A DNA stretch of 64,000 bases from Anastrepha obliqua (taxonomy: Eukaryota > Arthropoda > Insecta > Diptera > Tephritidae), in assembly GCF_027943255.1 (NCBI RefSeq), contig NC_072892.1, forward strand, positions 160,954,792 through 161,018,791, written 5' to 3'. Made by a program: the position numbers and the translations under genes. Under the pieces are notes generated by a model. The model did not search any database, was not told where the DNA came from, and saw nothing but the letters and a program-made list of their open reading frames with translations. Shown here in pieces: positions 23,113 to 35,400 of the stretch; the stretch's first letter is position 1, and each line of letters begins with the position of its first letter.

Positions 23113-23399
23113 GTTAGTCTGCCATAAATTCTGTGACAACTTTTAGAATGCGTACGGCGAGAACAAATTCGCAGAAAAAGTTCCGTTATTTTTGCTTTTG
23201 TCCGTATCAATCGTTTTTCCCAAAAGTCTGAAGTGACAGACCGAAAAAGAATGGGTCGAACAAGTTCGCAGAATTCCCCTTAGAAAGCAGAAAATCATGT
23301 CCAGGGAAATTAACGTACGGACCACATCCATATCGCCGACGAGATCCAGCACAAAACTAATAGACATTTGCTGGAGCAGACCGTGTTAAGACAGACAAT

Positions 23400-23745
23400 A
23401 AACGACATTCGTCGGGAAACAGACCTTCATCACATTCCTAAATAACCGACCACCGAATGCCGTAACCGGAGGCCAATCACCACCTACAGCAGATGAAGAG
23501 CTCCAGTTTCCCGGTGAGACCCATGTAACACTGGCACAATTACGTTCTGGATATTGTAGCAGGTTAAACTCCTACTTATCCGGAATCGACCCAGACATAC
23601 CAAACACATGTCCTGCATGTGAAGGCACCCCGCACGACACTAATCACCTTTTCACATGCCTTTAAAACCCACTCAACACCGCACTCCCTCTGGACCCAAC
23701 CTGTCGAAACAGCATGTTTCTTGGGCATACCTTTAGATGAGGTAG
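23400..23745 (+). pseudogene. Non-LTR retrotransposon C-terminal fragment
   Basis: In frame on + from about 23516: VTLAQLRSGYCSRLNSYLSG, then NTCPACEGTPHDTNHLFTC. This is the conserved L-R-S-G-xx-x-L and Cys-finger end of Jockey-like ORF2 proteins. It is inserted in the maT-like element and cannot be functional. Confidence 0.7.
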
Positions 23746-24579
23746 ATGAAGACGACCGGTGATATACCCTACACTGACGTGGCTTGTATTACTTCTACAA
23801 CAACAACAATCAGATCCAGATCAAGCCTAATTAGAGCTGCTTTCCACGTGAAAGCCTTCCGTGGCTCAACTGGTCATCTTTTGACAAGGCGCTTGAAGAA
23901 AATTAGACTCGACAGATGCAAGCAGCTTCTTTGGTGGTACGAAAATATTCTTTTCACAGATAAGAAAATGTTCACTGTTGAAGACGTTTCTAATAAGCAA
24001 AACGACAAAATCTATGCTAAAACTTCTAAAGACGCAAAAATGTTTCTCCAAGGGTTCTGCGTGGCCACCATTCAGCCTCCGTAATGGTGTGGTCGGCAGT
24101 GTCTTGCAAAGGTAAACACCTTTTCTTCATTTCTGCGAAAAGTTAAGGGTTAAGACCAGGGCAAAAGTGTACCAGGAAGATGTCTTAGAAGCCGTGGCGA
24201 AGCAATTCAGCAGTACTCTCTTCAAAGGGAGAGCATTGAATCGTCCAGCAAGATTTCGTTCCAGCCCATAAGACAAAAACCACCCAGCAGTCGCTAAAAA
24301 ACAATATTTCTGGGCTCCTAGCCGCAGAAGATTGGCTGTCTGGAAGTCCAGATCTGAACTACAGTTTGTGGCCGAAATTGGAGAACTTGGCCTGTCGATG
24401 TTCCCAAGACAGTCGGTTCTATGTAACCGGAACGACCCGGATTTATATCCGGCCAAGTACTGGCAGAGCGGGCGGACAGAGCAGGTCGTTCCTGGAGTCA
24501 AATTAAACATCTAGACAAACGATATTATAACTTGTTTATTGAGGCCCTATGTTTCATCTAAAACTATGGGAATAAATAT

Positions 24580-24800
24580 ATAAGGACTGTCACCTCAGCA
24601 ACATTCCCCGTATATGTATGGGGAACTTTTATGCTGCTACAACAACAACAACATTGCCTTTCGTAGACCTCACATATATTTCGTGAGTCTCCATGATCTT
24701 TGGTTCGAGCAGCGGCGTCAATATCCATGGAAGCCGTGCGCGCTGCCATAGCTGAGTGGCCTGATCGTTCGCAAATGGTGACCATTTCGAATGAAAAAAA
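24580..24800 (+). repeat. Dispersed SINE-like module with tRNA-like A box
   Basis: Contains AAGGACTGTCAC, ATTCCCCGTATATGTATGGGG, a CAACAACAACAA run and ATAGCTGAGTGGCCTGATCG, which fits a tRNA A-box pattern. A minus-strand copy lies at 31868-32167 with an internal duplication. Confidence 0.6.
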
Positions 24801-25009
24801 GTATTATAATTTCATATCTATATCGGACTTAACTTGAAACAGAACTTATGGCAAAACTAAGTATATACATACAAACATGCTTGGACGGAAGCAAAGGAAA
24901 TGTGAAGAAAGCTGTGGTCGCCACAATACAAATCTGACAGCGCTGATTAAATGGAACAAATTCTTGTGGACAAAATAAAATCATGTGATCCTAGCGCGTT
25001 ATTTTGGAT

Positions 25010-25915
25010 TTTATTTGCTTTATTTTTTTTTTTAATTTTCGTTGATTTATTTTTTTTTAATTTTATTTGCTTTATTTTTTTTTTTTAATTTATTTGCTTT
25101 ATATTTTTTTTTATTTTATATGCTTTATATTTTTTTTTTAATTTTCGTTGATTTATATTTTTTTTTATTTTATTTGCTTTATTTTTTTTTTAATTTTATA
25201 TGCTTTATTAATTTTTTGTTTAATTTTAGTTGCTTTTTTTTAATTTTATTTGCTTTATTTTTTTTTTAATTTTATTTCCTCCTTTTTTGAATTTTAATTT
25301 TTTAAATTTTATATGCTTTTTTTAATTTTATTTGCTTTATTTTTTTTTTGAATTTTATTTCCTTCTTTTTTTGAATTTTAGTTGCTTAATTTTTTTAATT
25401 TTATTTGCTCTATTTTTTTTTTAATTTTATTTGCAATATTTTTTTAAATTTTATTTGCATTATTTTTTTAAATTTTATTTGCTCCTTTTTTTAATTTTAC
25501 TTGCTTTAGTTTTTTTAATTTTATTTGCTTTATATTTTTTTTAAATTTTAGTTGCTTTGTTTTAATTTTATTTGCTTTACTTTTTTTTAATTTTATTTGC
25601 TCTATTTTTTTTTTTAATTTTACTTGCTTTATTTTTTTTTAATTTTATTTGCTTTATTTGTTTTTCTTTAATTTTATTTTCTTTATTTTTTTAATTGCTT
25701 TAATTTTTTGTTTGTTTTTTAAATTTTATTTGCCTTATTTTGTTTCAACTTTATTTGCTCTATTTTTTGTTTTAATTTTAATTGCTTTATTTTTTTAAAT
25801 TTCATTTGCATTATTTTTTTTAATTTTATTTGCATTTTTTTTTTATTTCATTTGCATTATTTTTCAAATTTTATTTGCTTTATTCTTTCGTTTAATTTTA
25901 TGAGTGAATTTTTTT
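25010..25915. repeat. AT-rich degenerate satellite
   Basis: About 900 bases made of irregular copies of a roughly 22-27-base unit TTTTATTTGCTTTATTTTTT with variable T-runs. The 75-residue Phe/Leu-rich frame at 25042-25269 is a by-product of this composition. Confidence 0.9.
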
Positions 25916-26488
25916 TATTTTTTATGATTTTTCGCGCCAACAATTTGATCAGCTGTTCGTAAAACTTGCAAATTGTTACTGGTTTTGCGTTCCTGTACTT
26001 TTTTTGATATTTCGAATTCTCGGAAACTAAGTTACTGGCTAATTTTTACATGAACAGACCTAAAGTAACGAAACTATTTGTTGAAAAATGCTGCCATTTA
26101 AACAAGTCATCCAGTTATATTCACATAGTTACAAACTCGAGGTTTTGCACTTTATTAAAAACATCGACTATAATTTACGTATATGACACAGCTGAGAAAA
26201 TTACTTGAAACTTAAAAATAATTTATTAGTATAGAATAGACAAATAGAATATAAATAAGACGTGTGTTTGTAAAAATACATTTGTTGGTTGGTTAATTGA
26301 CTAAAATCACTTGCGCTGACAGAAGTTTATGTTCTAAACAAATTCTTCATCAAACTTTTCAGAAATTCGAACAAAATTTTAATAATAACAGAAACAGATA
26401 AATATTGTAAATAGATTGTACATAAGTATTTAAGATTTTTCACAAAATAGTCGGCCAATGTGAGAAATATAAATATTGTCATTGATGA

Positions 26489-29400
26489 TCAAATGATAAC
26501 GCGATAATACGAGTCCGAAATGGTATATAAGGCCACTACGGACGCTTTGTCACCGCTTAGGTAGTCGATAATCTCATCCGTTATTTCATTTATATAGCGT
26601 TTGAACTTAGGAAACCTACGAAGGTGAAAAATCAGAAGATATATTCATTTAATTTACGCTTGCAATGTAAATAAACAATAAACAACCTTTCCATCACATT
26701 GTTGATTTCAACTTCAGTCTCCTTTTTGTTTGCATCACGCGGATTTATTGCGCCCACGATAGCATTGACTATCGTTGGTGACAGCTCCACCACCAGCACA
26801 ACCACATTTTCCTTTTTCGTGAACTGCGAGAGTGTCGTAGACATTTGCTGTGTAACCTGCCAATGAAAGAAAACGCATAAGAAACTGGGAACCTATTATT
26901 TTAACCTTCCGTGGGACACCTTTTTCAAAAACCTTCGCTTGGGCAATCGAGAGTGGCTTCTTTTCGTGCTGTTCGATGATCATTTTTAAAAAAAGGTTAT
27001 ATCGAAAAATCGATAGCAAATTAGAAATTTTAGAAAGCTACATAGAAGGTGCAGTTAACATGTCTCTGATCTAGGTTCCAGGACATAGGAACATAGAGGG
27101 AAGTGAAATTGTTTATGAACTTGCCAGGAAGGGGACTGAATTGGCCTCAGAGACCTCCTACCCGGCATACCCATGGCAGCCGGTTCTACGTTACCGGAAT
27201 GAGTCGGGGGTTTTCCTGATCAAGGGCTGCCGCCCCAGTAAACTAGCCCTGTCTAGTGTACCGTATCCCTCCCACCTCCTACCCGGTTATCGGCATCCCC
27301 CTGAGAGTTGTTAAAGGGGAACTGCACAAATTATTTCTCAGGAAAGCGCAGAAAAGATGGAGCTCCATTTCGTCATGTTCTATTTCGAAAACCCTTTGGC
27401 CCCAATACGATGTATGAAGCACGCAGAAAGTCCTTTGGACTCCTCGCCATTCAATTTCCAAACTTCTACGAGTTTACTCTATGTGTTTACTGGTCACTGG
27501 ACGATCGGCACACACGCGGAAAAGCTAGGGTTACCATTGAACCCCCATTGCAGAAGCTGTGGGGAGCTTTCAGAGAAGGAGACTATACATAGAGCATTTT
27601 CTCTGTAAATGTCCGGGTTTGACAGCTAGACGACTAAGGTCACTGGGCGCTCTTGTCTTCCGACAGCCTGGGGTAGTGCGCCAACCTAAATCCCATAAAT
27701 TTCCTCCATAATATCAACAGTTCTGGCTGGCTGTAGCTATCTGTCTATTGGAGTTCTCATAATGGTATCAAAACGGCGCTTTACTGCTACTTGAGGAGAG
27801 CCAGACTGGCACTTAAACCATTTCACCTACCTACCAACCTAGAACCTCAAGTCGTTAGCTATAACATATTTATGTTCAATGCAACTCCAAAGTCGAAAAA
27901 ATCTGGCTACACTCGGGCGCCCAACGGAGGATTATTTGATACTCTACCTGGTTTTCATAGCGCCGCCTCAAGTTGGATGTCAACTTTTCATGCATCACAA
28001 AAACCACCTGAACATTCGGCCATTGGCTAAGATTATAGCTGCTTTTTATGCTCGAACCTGACGCAGACGTACTCAAGCCCCCACCACCACCATAGCCCGT
28101 ATTGCTACCCGGACTGCTAGCCGTTGCCTGGGTGGCAGAGTCAATGGCGCTGGCATTGTTTAGTTCCGGCCGTAATTTGTGTATGAAATCTACGAGTTCC
28201 GAGCGTGTGACGTGCCGTTCCTGAGCACGATCACGTTCCCACGAACGCACACGCAGACCACCATTCTCGGCTACCAAAATCACATGCAATGCACCCAACT
28301 TGGCCAAGTCTTGTGCTTCATCACCCGAACCGTTTACCGACTCTACGACACAGCAACGTATGTTGGCCGTCCACAATAAGCGCATAATATCGGTGACGTA
28401 TTTAAATGGCGGATGTGTGCCATAGACGCACACCCCGACGTCTATGGCACGGCAATCTTTCACGTACTCCACATCCATTGCAGCCACTAGTTTGTCCAAT
28501 GAAAACGAAAGCCCAGCGCCGCTGATGACACGACCTGGTGCATTTTGATTAAAACCTTGTGCCTGCCTCTGGAACTCATTCAACATTGTGTCATAGCGTT
28601 CGCCCTTCGCCAGTAGCGCTGAATGAGTACTTCGATTTCGTTTAAGATCGACAAATAATTGCCACACAACCCCACCGCCGCTGGCACGATCGAAACCGTC
28701 GGGCATCCCAGCGAAAATATGTATTGGACACTGAGAAAATCAAATGAAATTATTAACTTAATGCAAGCCAGTTGCCAGTGTTTTGATGCACTCACCGTGA
28801 CGCCAAGACTGTGCGCCAAACTCACAATGGTTCCCAACTCCCTGAGCGCGCTCTTAGCCAACGAAGCTGCCTCTCCTTTGCCACGCACCAGCGATTTCAA
28901 CGCCGTTTCGTCGACATTACTTCTTGTGGTGCTGATTTGGAAAGTCGCCAACAACAATTCAATTAGCGCCGTGGCAGAGGAACGCGATTTCTCCATGATA
29001 ACCGTAACGGCAGAGTGAAATTGAAATTTAGAAATACGTCCTTCAGTGCAATCCGCTATATTTGCAAACAATTCGGTGTACGAATTCTTAGGTACATTAC
29101 AGTAAAGCAGTATGGCGCGCAACAGATGGGTATGATTCATACGTATGCGCAAATTTTTCTCACGTATTCGCGGTATCTCATTGCTGATTTCGAAGGCAAG
29201 CGACAAGAGTTCGGCGTCTACGAGCGGGCTACTGGCGTACGGTGTAATTATATCGAAGGCACATTCGTAGCTTTGCTTGGGATGAAAATTGAATACCTTC
29301 TCTTCGCGGTAGTTACGATCCACACAATAGCGGCGTATCATATTCACGCCATTCATGGTGACGTGATGAGCGAATTCGGTGCGCAAATCCGTGGGCAGCA

Positions 29401-32400
29401 CCACCACACAGCCGGAGTGTGTCATGAGCCGCACTGGATTGTTCCAGGCGTTTGTGCGTTTCGAAAGCGGTGACAGCAGCGGTGTGTCCACTTCGATTGC
29501 GCCATGTTTGCGAAACAAAGCAACTACTTTCGATTTGACAAATTCAAAAATAGGATTCAATGAAACTAAGCCATCTAACGAGATTGATGAGCTCCACGAT
29601 TTCATATTACGACTGCTACCCAAATGATAGGTGTATTCCAGCAGTTCATCGCTCTGTTGCTGCAAACAACGTGCCACCAGATGTTTGTAGGCTTTGCTTT
29701 GCGGATTCGCAAGCACATGGCGCAGCATCTCTTGCAATTCGTTAGCCTCGAGTTGCGCAGGCGGCACCAAATCTGATGAGAGCAACTCCTCGGCGGTGGG
29801 ACGTTGTGCCGGATCGTGGTTTAATAGCCACCGCAGGATCTGGAAATACCAAGTGGATATTAGTTATCATTTTTCTGTTTTTTGTTTTTAATTGCGCAAC
29901 TTGCCTTGATCGTTTTCTCATTACGGTTATCAGTTAGCATATCATCTGGCAGCAAAATGGTAGCGGTGCGTAGGGCGACTATTGTATGTACGCGCTCCAT
30001 GCCGGTGCTGAATGGCGGTCGCGCCATTTCAAATAGTATAATACCCAAGGTGTACATGTCGACTTTTTGGCTGTATGTAGACTTGGCGGCATTTCCAGTC
30101 AATTCGGGCGCCACATACAAAGTAGTGCCGACTTTGCCTGTGCCAGTGCCTTCTTCTGCCGAGCCAACTTGCTGTGTTTGTTGTTGAGAAGTGTGTTCGT
30201 CTGAAATGAATTTCGATAGACTATCAGCGAGGGATTATGGTAAGCTATGCAATTGCGTACGTTGGCTTTGTAGCGCTAGAAAACTGGTGGTGGCTAGGCC
30301 GAAATCACCAATTTTGATCTGATCATGCGAGTCCAAAAATATATTTACAGGCTTTAAGTCACGATGTATGATGCCTTGTTGGTGTATGTGCGATAGACCC
30401 TCAGCGATTTCCCGAAATAAGCGCCACAATCGCTCCGTGTCCTTGTAAAGGTTATCATCAATAGCAGTTCTACGGCGTAAAATATTCTTATAAATGTCTA
30501 TTTTCTTTTGCTAAAAATTTGTGCAGTCACCTTAGTGTGCTTTTCTCACAGAATTCCATTTGTATGTACATAACTTGCATAGGCTTAGGCGAAATCGATT
30601 TTGGCTGTCCTGACTCTTCGTCCTCTGCCTCATCGTCCTCGTCATCATCATCGTCCTCATCATCTTCCTCCTCATCGACGTACTTGACAATTTCGTCATG
30701 CGAATTAAGGAACACGATGCTATCGGACTCGGATTCCGCTGCATTTTTGCTAAATAGTAAATGTTTATAGTGCTTAGTGCTGTCATAAGTTCTGTTACAA
30801 GTTAAGTCAGCTGTGATATGAAATTATAACACTTTTTTTTTAATGAAGTTAGTTTTATTTAATGAGGAAAATATTAAAAAAAAAAAAATACCAGTCTAAC
30901 GGTTAGACTTGATAGAAGTGAAACCTTCCGTAAAACAAACTGAGAGAGAATGAGACGAAAGCAGCATTAGGAGCGGGATAATTATAGGTTCATTATAATA
31001 TTGCTATAAAGTTCATATTTTATTTTCTTCATTTTATTATTATTCATCCTCAATATTTTCAATTTCAACAAATGATACGAGTGGCTTGTGATAGATAAAA
31101 TATGATACAAATGCTTTGGTTTCGATGTTGTCAAAAAAAATACCCAAACGGACCGAAGAAACAGACTTACAAATTTCTTCCATTTTCGTCTACTTGTATT
31201 CATATAAAAATTTATGTCTCTTCCCACCAAAGCTAAATGTATTAGTATATTTCTTCTTGTATTTATTCAATAATTTGGGCCGAAATCCCGGCGGTACTGC
31301 AATACCGGGCCAACCCGTGGCATAGGTGGAGCAAGCGCCTAAAACACACCGCCCATTTCCAAAAATCAGTTTAACATTTGTTGTCCTCGGATGGAGGATC
31401 TATCAGATGTTAAGCTGATAAGAACAGATACCACACTTTGATCTTAGCCATAAGGCCGAGAAGCGATAACCATACACAACCAACAAACTACCTTGTCAAT
31501 ACATTTTCTAATAAACCTTTTGAGAATTACACGCTCACAAAAATTAATATACGAAATATTTATACCGATTCACTTAAACTGACTTTCAGTATCTAAACCA
31601 AAAATAGAAAAGCCAAAAACCTGTTTTCAATAAATAATCAGAAATGTCCTACAATAGAAATTTCAAAAAAAAAAAAATTTTTTTTTCTTGTGATTCGAAC
31701 CAAGAATTTTGGATCGGAAGCTCACATTGCTAGCCGCTCGGCTATCGCGCCATGCTGTCGACGCTGGCCTAAAAGTTATTTAGTTCGTCGCTACGTTTAT
31801 ATCAACATATAATATAACGCTTCACTCCCAACGATTCTAAAGAAGTTTTCACTTCAAAAAAAATTTATTCTCATTCGAAATGGTCACCATTTGCGAACGA
31901 TCAAGCCACTCAGCTATGGTTTCCATGGATATTGACGTCGCTGCTCAAACCAAAGATCGTGGAGACTCACGAAATATCTGTGAGGTCTACGACAGGCGAT
32001 GTTGTTGTTGTTGTAGCAGCACAAAAATTCCCCATACTTACATACGGGGAGTGCTGCTGGAGTAACGTAGAACCGACTGTCGTAGAAACCACCGGGTAGG
32101 AGGTCTCTGAGGCCAATTCAGTCGCCTTACATATACGGGGAATGCTGCTGAAGTGACAGTCCTTATATATATAGAACCTCGATGTTCTATATTTCGTTTA
32201 TTCAAATCAAAGTAATTATAAAAAGACAAATGTTTGTTGTGTACTCGCGTGAGTTTTACATCGAATGAATAGTCAGTTGCAATTCAATTTTCTTCAGCGA
32301 ACTTAGCTACGGTTCCTAATATTTAGCCGTTTAAATGTTGCCACCTCCTGTTATACTTGTAGTTAGGGTATTCATACATCACCCGCTTTCCAAAAATTTG

Positions 32401-35400
32401 AGAAAACATCTCACTGCTTAACCGCTATTCGTTACTTCTTCCATCGGAAAATATGCCGGTTTAAGTCTGTCGATCGATACTGTGACTGGTTTTGACCCCA
32501 TCAGTATGGTGTATGTCTTAGGGTATCTGCTGATCACCAGGTATGGCCCGTTGTACGGTGCTTTCAGTGGCTTCTTAATAGTGTCATCCCGCAGAAAAAC
32601 GTGACTACAAAATCGCAGATCCTTAGGAATGAATACAGCAGGTTTCCCATGTTGCGAAGTCTGTACCGGCCTAACTGTTTCGAAATGTTGACGCAATTCT
32701 CGTAAAAAATCTCGTTGATTCATCGAGTTATCTTCATCCGTCTCTATTATATCACCCGGGAGTCTCGATAGTTTGCCCATATAACATTTCTGCCACCGAA
32801 ACGCCTAAATCTTCTTTCACTGCCGTCCTTAATCCTAACAGAACTATAGGCAGCACATCTACCCAGTTCGCATCTGCAGAGTGACACCTAAGCGCAGCCT
32901 TTAAAACCCTGTGCCATCTTTCCACCATACCATTAGCTTGTGGGTGGTAGCTGGTGGTGTGTATATGTTTGACTCCCAAGAGCTTTGCCAACTTCTTGAA
33001 CAAACTGCTCTCAAATTGACGTCCTTGATCAGTGGTAATGTAAACGGTGTAAACGGTCCAACTATATCTACATTGACGTGCTCGAATCGATGACTTGGAA
33101 CGGCAAACTGACCCAGCTCAGTTTTCGTATGTCGTGCGATCTTACATCGTTGGCAGGCAGGACAGCTTCGAACCCATTCTCGTATGTCACTATTCATTTT
33201 CTTTCACACATAACTTCTTGTTATTAACTTAGTAGTTGGGATATTCACTGCACATATATCTTCCCATAGTTTTTAGATGAACATGGGGCCTCAATAAACA
33301 AGTTATAATTTCGTTTGTCTAGATGTTTGATTTGACTCCAGGAACGACCTGCTCTGCCCGCCCGCTCTGTCAGTTCTTGGTCGGATATAAATCCGGGTCG
33401 TTACGGTTACGTAGAACCGACTGTCGTGGGAGCATCGACAGGCAAAGTTTTCCAATTTTGGCCACAAACTGTAGTTAAATGGATTCAGATCTGGACTTCC
33501 AGACGGCCAATCTTCTGCGGCTATGAACGCAGGAATATTGTTTTTTAGCCACTGCTGGGTGGTTTTTGCCTTATGGGATAGAACGGAATCTTGCTGGAAG
33601 ACCTCGAAGCTCTCCATTCAAGAGAGTACCGCTCAGTACTGCTTCACCAGACTTTTTAAGACATCCTCCTGGTACACTTTTGCCTTGGTCTTAACCCTTA
33701 ACTTTTCGCAGAAATGAAGAGATGTAACATCTTTATAAGACACTCTCCACGAAACCATTACGGGGGCTGGATGGTGGCCGCGCTGTTCCCTTGGTGCAAC
33801 CTTTTTTGCGTCTTTAAAAGTTTTAGCATAGATTTTGTTGATTTGAAAAACTTCTTCAACAATGAAAAATGTCTCATCTGTGAAAATAATATTTTCATGG
33901 CCGTTGGCCGCGTGTCACCGGAGAAGCTGCTTATATCTGTCGAGTCTAATTTTCTTCAACCGTGTCGTCAAAAGATGAGCGACGGAAGGCTTTCATGTGA
34001 AGATCATCTCTAATTAGTCTTGACATGGTTCTGGTCGATACATTAATTTCCCTGGACATGATTTTCTGCTTTCTAAGGGGATTTCTGCGATTTCTTTGTC
34101 GAATGGTTTTTATGGCTGCACTGGTTCGAACCACGCGAGGACGACCACTTCTTTTTCTGTCTGTCACTTCAGACGTTTGGGAAGAACGATTGATCGTGCG
34201 GTAAACAAACATTCTCGAAATACCAAGTTTTTTCAGCAATTCGTAAATCTCACGGCAAAGCGATTTTCCTAGACTCTCCACTTCATTGTTCACAAGCGGA
34301 ATTTGCGACGAACCTGAATATAATTTATGAGTAGGGAATGTGTACAAACAAAAGCAAGAATAAAGGAACTTTTTGCTGCGAATTTGCTCTCGCCGCATGA
34401 ATTGTAAATTTGTCACAGAATTTATGGCAAGACTAAGCATTAAGAAATCTTTGTGTGTGTTTAATATTTAGGATCACGCAACAAAATAAGAGTGCATTTT
34501 GTACTTACACACAGCCACTCCATGAACTGGATGAAGTCTCATTTTTTTTTTTGGGTGAACCCAGTTGTGGGGATGCCTTTGGCTCGAAGCTGCTTTCAAA
34601 GCTGGACGAACCTTCGCCGCCGCCTAATTTTTTCTGTATTAAATGCATTTTTTTTAGATAATAATTATTACATGTATTTTATGCGATATCAATAAAACTT
34701 TCTAACCAATTCTGCCTCATCTGATATAGTTGTCGTTTCGATCCAACTGTTAAAATAGCGTACAACATTTTCGTGGTTCAAGCGCGAGAGCAGTTCAACT
34801 TCCCGCGTCATCTTTTTGTAGAGTTGGCGACTACGAGCTGGCAGTGGGATACGCTTCAAGGCGTACTGGCGGTTGTCCAATATATTGCGCACCTGAAAAT
34901 AAATTATTACAGTAATTTTAGTAAATATTTTCCACATTCGCTTTTTAACAGCCTGTATCTGCAGGGTAGGCTAATCACCTACCCTCTCAGAAATCAAACA
35001 GGCTAACGAAACCAACGAAAGTCAAGTCTTTTCGATGCCCTATGCTCCCAAGAGGAGTGAACAAGGAGAAAAAAAAATCTGCATCTGTACTGAAATCAAA
35101 ATGTTCCTCACTCACTTTCAACACATCGCCAAATGCGCCTTTTCCCAAAAACGACATCAATTGAAATTCGTTCGAGAGTCTAGACTGGCTCATCGGCATT
35201 ATAGGCATAACTGCCAACGTTGCTGGCAAATGTTTCTCTGCTTGTTTTTTATGCTGCAATGCTAGACTTGCTGCACCGCCGGAGGCTCGCCGTTGCGCTG
35301 CGCTCTGGTGCAATGCAAAATGGACATCCGTCTCATCCTCGTGTCCAAGCAATGATGCATGCAAAAATTGATGTTCGAGCAGTTCTGATCCAGAGAGTGT

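Larger units (their letters stand above)
23113..24861 (+). mobile_element. maT-like (DD37D) transposon, copy 1
   Basis: The ends share TTAGT-N(2-3)-TGCCATAA-A/G-TTCTGT in inverted orientation and are flanked by TA (23111-23112, 24862-24863). Transposase pieces on +: ILRTCSTHSF-region DNA-binding sequence from about 23190 in broken frames, then from about 23850 [20 protein letters not shown] and ENILFTDKKMFTVED (first D). Nested inside are a non-LTR fragment (about 23400-23745) and SINE-like modules (24405-24470, 24580-24800). It shares the 24405-24470 module with copy 2. Confidence 0.7.

Noticed and set aside
25042..25269. 75-residue hydrophobic frame
   Set aside because: Low-complexity T-rich satellite; resembles a membrane protein only by composition.
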